From Gordionus sp. m RMFG-2023 (taxonomy: Eukaryota > Nematomorpha > Gordioida > Chordodea > Parachordodidae): a stretch of 64,000 nucleotides of DNA. Position numbers and translations under genes: made by a program. The notes beneath the pieces are model-generated. The model did not search any database. It saw only the letters and a program-made list of their open reading frames with translations, and was not told where the DNA came from. The first letter of the stretch is position 1. Every line of letters begins with the position of its first letter. The stretch lies in NCBI RefSeq assembly GCF_954871325.1, contig NC_088776.1, positions 60,598,954-60,662,953 of the forward strand, given 5' to 3'. Positions 59,235-64,000 of the stretch are shown piece after piece.

Positions 59235-62200
59235 TATGCGAAATTGTTGATATCAGAAGTTTTATAAATATATTTTTATATTTTTTCTAGTGTTGTTAAA
59301 CGGCTCGTTTTGAGCCAATTTTCTAAAACGGCTAACTCAATATTTTAGCTAAAAAAATATAGTTTAAGCCTTGAGATTTTGCTAATAGATGTCCAAACTA
59401 ATGTTCCTTCTGCAAACAAAATCTTTAGGCTTGCTTATTAATATTCTAAAAGAAATATTGAGTTAGCCGTATTTAAAAATCGGCTCAAAACGAGCCGTTT
59501 AACAACACTAATTTTTTCTATCATATATTTAATAAAAATATATTTATGTTTTTTATTTTTCTATCTTATTTTATTAAAGAAAATATATTATATTAATTAA
59601 TTAACTGAATTAAAATTAATTTTATAAAATAAGTATTTCAACCTGGAGCAATTTCGTATAAAACAAATTAATAAAATAATATATAAATTGAAAAATTATA
59701 TAAGCAAGATTGAAGATACCAAAAGTTTAATGAAAAATTTTTATTATATTTTAATTCATTAATTTTAAAAAAAATATTTTATTAATTAAATAACTGAAAT
59801 GAGATTAATTTTATAAAATATGTTTGAAACTGGAGCAACTTCTGCTGCCAATAGTAAATAAATAAATATATACATACAATTAATAATGCATTTATACATA
59901 ATTGCTGATATCAAATGTTTAATATCCTTCATTTAAAAAACGTATTTTATTAATTAATAAATTAACTTAAATAAAGTTAATGTTATAGAATAGGTTTTTC
60001 AACCTAAAAATAAATAAATATAAAAATTAAAATCATTTTTGGTAAATTGTTGATATAAAAATTTAATAAAAATATATATTCTTTTTCTATCATCCTTCAT
60101 TTAAAAAACCGTATTTTAATAAATAATGGAAATAAATATGGAAAATAAGTATTCCAACCTAGAGCAACTTCTGCTGCTTTAATAAATAAATATATAAAAT
60201 AAAAAAATCATTTTTGCAAATAGTTGATATCAAAAGTTTAATTAAATTTATATATCTTTTTTTATTTTCATTTAAAAAATAGTATTTTATATTAAGTAAA
60301 ATAAAAATAATTTTTAAAATAAGCATTCTAACCTGCAACTTCTGATGCCGCTGTTTAATAAGTAAATATATAATAAAAAAATCATTTTTGCTAAATTGTT
60401 GATATCAAAAGTTAAATTAAAATATATTTATCTCTTTTTTACTTTCTTTTAAAAATTGGTATTTAATATTTAACTGAAATAAAATTAATTTTTTAAAATT
60501 AAAGATTACAACCTGCAACTTCTGATGACGCTGTTTAATAAGAACATATATAAAATAAATAAATTATTTTTGTTAAATTGTTGATATCATAAGTATAATT
60601 AAAATATATTTATTCATATTTTTCTGCCTACATTTAAAAATTATAATTTATTTAAACTGAAATAAAATTAATTTTCAAGCATTGCAACCTGGAGCAACTT
60701 CTGCAGCCGCTGTTTAATAAATATATAAAATTAATACATCATTTGCTAAATTGTTGATGTCAAAAGTTAAATTAAGATATATTTATTCTCTAGTATTTAA
60801 TATTAAATAACTGAAGAATAATTTATTTAAAATAAGGATTCCAACCTGCAACTTCTGATGCCGATATAAAATAAATAAATCATTTGCTAAATTGTTGATA
60901 TCAGAAGTTAAATTAAAATATATTTATTCACTTTTTTTATTTTCATTTAAAAAATAGATTTAATATTAATCAACTGAAATAAAATTAATTTTATAAAATA
61001 ATGATTCCAACCTGCAACTTCTGATGCCGCTGTTTAATAAGTAAATATAAGAAATTAATAAATCATTTTTGCTAAATTGTTGATATCAAAAATATAATTA
61101 AATTATATTTATTCTTTTATCAATCTTCATTTAATATTAGTAATTTATTAAACTGAAATGAATTTAATTTTTATGCATTCCAACCTGGAGCAACTTCTGC
61201 TGCCGCTGTTTAATAAATAAATGTATAAAATAAATAAATCTTTACCTATATTGTTGATATCAAAAGTTAAATTATGATATATTTATTCTCTAGTATTTTA
61301 TATTAAATAATTTAAGAATAATTTATTTAAAATAAGGATTCCAACCTGCAACTTCTGATGCCGCTGTTTAATATGTAAATATATAAAATAAATAAATAAT
61401 TTGTTAAATTGTTAATGTAAGAAGTTAAATTAAAATATATTTATTATCTTTTTTTATTTTCATTTAAAAATATAAGATTATTATTAATCAATTGAAATAA
61501 AATTAATTTTTTAAAATAATGATTCCAACCTGCAACTTCAGATGCCGCTGTTTTATAAGTAAAAAATTAATAAATTTGCTAAATTGTTGATATCAAAAAT
61601 ATAATTAAATTATATTTATTCTCTTATTTTACTTCATTTAATATTAGTAATTTATTAAACCGAAATAAAATTATTATATGTATTCCAACCTGGAGCAACT
61701 TCTGCTGCCGCTGTTTAATAAAAAATATTTAAAATTAATAAATCATTACCTATATTGTTAATATCAAAGTTAAATTAAGATATATTTATTCTCAAATATT
61801 TTATATTAAATAACTGAAGAATAATTTATTTAAAATAAGGATTCCAACCTTCAACTTCTGATGCCGCTGTTTAATAAGTAAATATAAAAAATAAATAAAT
61901 CACTTTTGCTAAATTGTTGATATCAAAAGTATAATTTAAATATATTTATTCCTTTATTTTATCAACCTTCATTTAAAATCAGTAATTTATTAAACTGGAA
62001 TTAAAATAATTTTTATGTATTCCAACCTAGAGAAACTTCTGCTGCCGCTGTTTAATAAATAAATATATAAAATTAATAAATAATTACCTATATTGTTGAT
62101 ATCAAAAGTTAAATTTAATATATTTTTTCTCTAGTATTTTATATTAAATAACTGAAGAGTAATTTATTTAAAATAAGATTTCCAACCTGCAACTTCTGAT

Positions 62201-64000
62201 GCCGCTGTTTAATTTGTAAATATATAAAATAAATAAATTATTTGCTAAATTGTCGATATCAGAAGTTTCTCTTTTTTTATTTTTATTTTCATTTAAAAAA
62301 TAGATTTAAAATTAATCAGCTGAAATGAAATTTATTTTTTGTAATTTATTAAACTGAAATAAAATTAATTTTTATGCATTCCAACCTGGAGCAACTTCTG
62401 CTGCCGCTGTTTAATAAATAAATGTATAAAATTTATAAATCATTACCTATATTGATGATATCAAAAGTTAAATTATGATAAATTTATTCTCTATATTTTA
62501 TATTAAATAATTTAAGAATAATTTATTTAAAATAAGGATTCCAACCTGCAACTTCTGATGCCACTGTTTAATATGTAAATATAATAAAATAAATAAATAA
62601 TTTGTTAAATTGTTAATGTAAGAAGATAAATTAAAATATATATTATCTTTTTTTATTTTCATTTAAAAATATAGGATTATTATTAATCAACTGAGAAAGT
62701 AATTTTCTAAAGTAATGATTCCAACCTGCAACTTCTGATGCCGCTATTTAATATGTAAATATATGAAATTAATAAATTTTTGCTAAATTGTTGATATCAA
62801 AAATATAATTAAATTATATTTATTCTATTATTTTATCAATCTTCATTTAATATTAGTAATTTATTAAACTGAAATAAAATTATTATATGTATTCCAACCT
62901 GGAGCAACTTCTGCTGCTGCTTTTTAATAAATAAATATATAAAATTAATAAATTTTTGTTAAATTGTTGATATCAAAAGTTAAATTAAGATATATTAATT
63001 GTCTCGTATTTTACATTAATTTACTGAAGAATATATTATATAAAATAAGGATTCCAACCTGCAACTTCTGATGCCGCTGATTAATAAGTAAAAAATTAAT
63101 AAATTTGCTAAATTGTTGATATCAAAAATATAATTAAATTATATTTATTCTATTATTTTATCAATCTTCATTTAATATGAGTAATTTATTAAATTGAAAT
63201 AAAATTAATTTTTATGTATTCCAACCTGGAGCAACTTCTGCTGTCGCTGTTTAATAAATAAATGTATAAAATTAATAAATCTTTACCTATATTGTTGATA
63301 TCAAAAGTTAAATTATGATATATTTATTCTCTAGTATTTTATATTAAATAATTTAAGAATAATTTATTTAAAATAAGGATTCCAACCTGCAACTTCTGAT
63401 TCCGCTGTTTAATATGTAAATATATAAAATAAATAAATAATTTGTTAAATTGTTAATGTAAGAAGTTAAATTAAAATATATTTATTATCTTTTTTTATTT
63501 TCATTTAAAAATATAAGATTATTATTAATCAACTGAAATAAAATTAATTTTTTAAAATAATGATTCCAACCTGCAACTTCAGATGCCGCTGTTTTATAAG
63601 TAAAAAATTAATAAATTTGCTAAATTGTTGATATCAAAAATATAATTAAATTATATTTATTCTCTTATTTTATCAATCTTCATTTAATATTAGTAATTTA
63701 TTAAACCGAAATAAAATTATTATATGTATTCCAACCTGGAGCAACTTCTGCTGCCGCTTTTTAATAAAAAAATATATAAAATTAATAAATTTTTGTTAAA
63801 TTGTTGATATCAAAAGTTAAATTAAGATATATATATTCTCTCGTATTTTACATTAATTAACTGAAGAATATATTAATTAAAATAAGGATTCCAACCTGCA
63901 ACTTCTGATGCCGCTGTTTAATATGTAAATATATAAAATATATAAATCATTTGCTAAATTGTTGATATCAGAAATTAAATTAAAATATATTTATTTTGTT
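59235..64000. repeat. Satellite array, right block
   Basis: The same satellite as at 1-11,470, in the same orientation, runs to the end of the window, with about 27 cores. Two core types mix: CCTGCAACTTCTGATGCCGC and CCTGGAGCAACTTCTGCTGC. The first monomers (59,235-60,300) are the most diverged. A long-range repeat is visible: GTTAATGTAAGAAG occurs at 61,411, 62,612 and 63,452. Confidence 0.95.
59288..59510. mobile_element. hAT-type MITE, 223 bp, inside the satellite
   Basis: It begins TAGTGTTGTTAAACGGCTCG and ends with the exact reverse complement. The inverted repeats extend, with a few mismatches, to about 56 bp, as far as GGCTAACTCAATATT. ATTTTTTC flanks it on both sides (59,280-59,287 and 59,511-59,518), an exact 8-bp target duplication. 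The TAGTG end and 8-bp duplication fit the hAT superfamily. It has no coding capacity and its ends differ from the CAGGGTTGCC family, so another hAT enzyme must have moved it. Confidence 0.92.

Overview
This is a very AT-rich eukaryotic nuclear window (about 80% A+T by eye). It has no bacterial operons, Shine-Dalgarno sites or long ORFs. It has large satellite arrays, hAT transposons with 8-bp target duplications, a long pentanucleotide-free TTTC microsatellite, and what look like spliced genes with very short exons. The hAT protein remnants and a second transposon ORF resemble families common in arthropod genomes, so an arthropod (perhaps a sap-feeding or parasitoid insect) is my best guess, held weakly. 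No conserved single-copy gene was recognised that would settle it.

Layout: (1) 1 to about 11,470 is a satellite array of roughly 130-190 bp monomers marked by a GC-richer core (CCTGCAACTTCTGATGCCGC), with higher-order structure. (2) 11,471-17,937 is AT-rich sequence with no gene I can support. (3) 17,946-21,035 is a decayed hAT element in reverse orientation. (4) 21,058-21,592 holds two tandem candidate genes with microexons on the minus strand. (5) 22.3-35.4 kb holds scattered single exons, a CACCGGTG-bearing minisatellite, a MITE relic and a 540-bp (TTTC)n tract. (6) 38.8-40.0 kb holds a LINE scrap and short tandem duplications. (7) 40,870-44,455 is a second, better preserved hAT element with exact 8-bp target duplications. 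(8) 45-47 kb holds weak exon candidates. (9) 48,830-58,816 is a cluster of at least eleven related minus-strand terminal exons, some with recognisable upstream microexons of 12, 15 and 39 nt. It is interrupted by a transposon relic with about 660-bp inverted repeats (50,401-52,718). (10) 59,235-64,000 is a second array of the same satellite in the same orientation, with a 223-bp hAT-type MITE inserted in it.

The most interesting system is the minus-strand microexon gene family. In the main array the terminal exons begin after a pyrimidine-rich AG, enter in phase 1, encode D-[IV]-[TD]-x ... E-[IM]-E followed by a stop, and keep that pattern where the DNA around them has diverged. Two further tandem copies at 21 kb (D-F-[VL]-E-L ... 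DEIGL) share phase, splice layout and acidic character. Short phase-1 exons in tandem, rapidly diverging genes recall effector-type families such as aphid bicycle genes, but no bicycle motif is visible, so that is an analogy only. The second notable item is the hAT family: both copies carry a transposase remnant plus a second, convergent and internally deleted transposase-like remnant, so the composite structure predates their spread.

All exon calls are by eye from splice-site pattern and reading frame. No expression evidence exists here, and in such AT-rich DNA single isolated exons are weak calls; repeated, phase-consistent ones are stronger.
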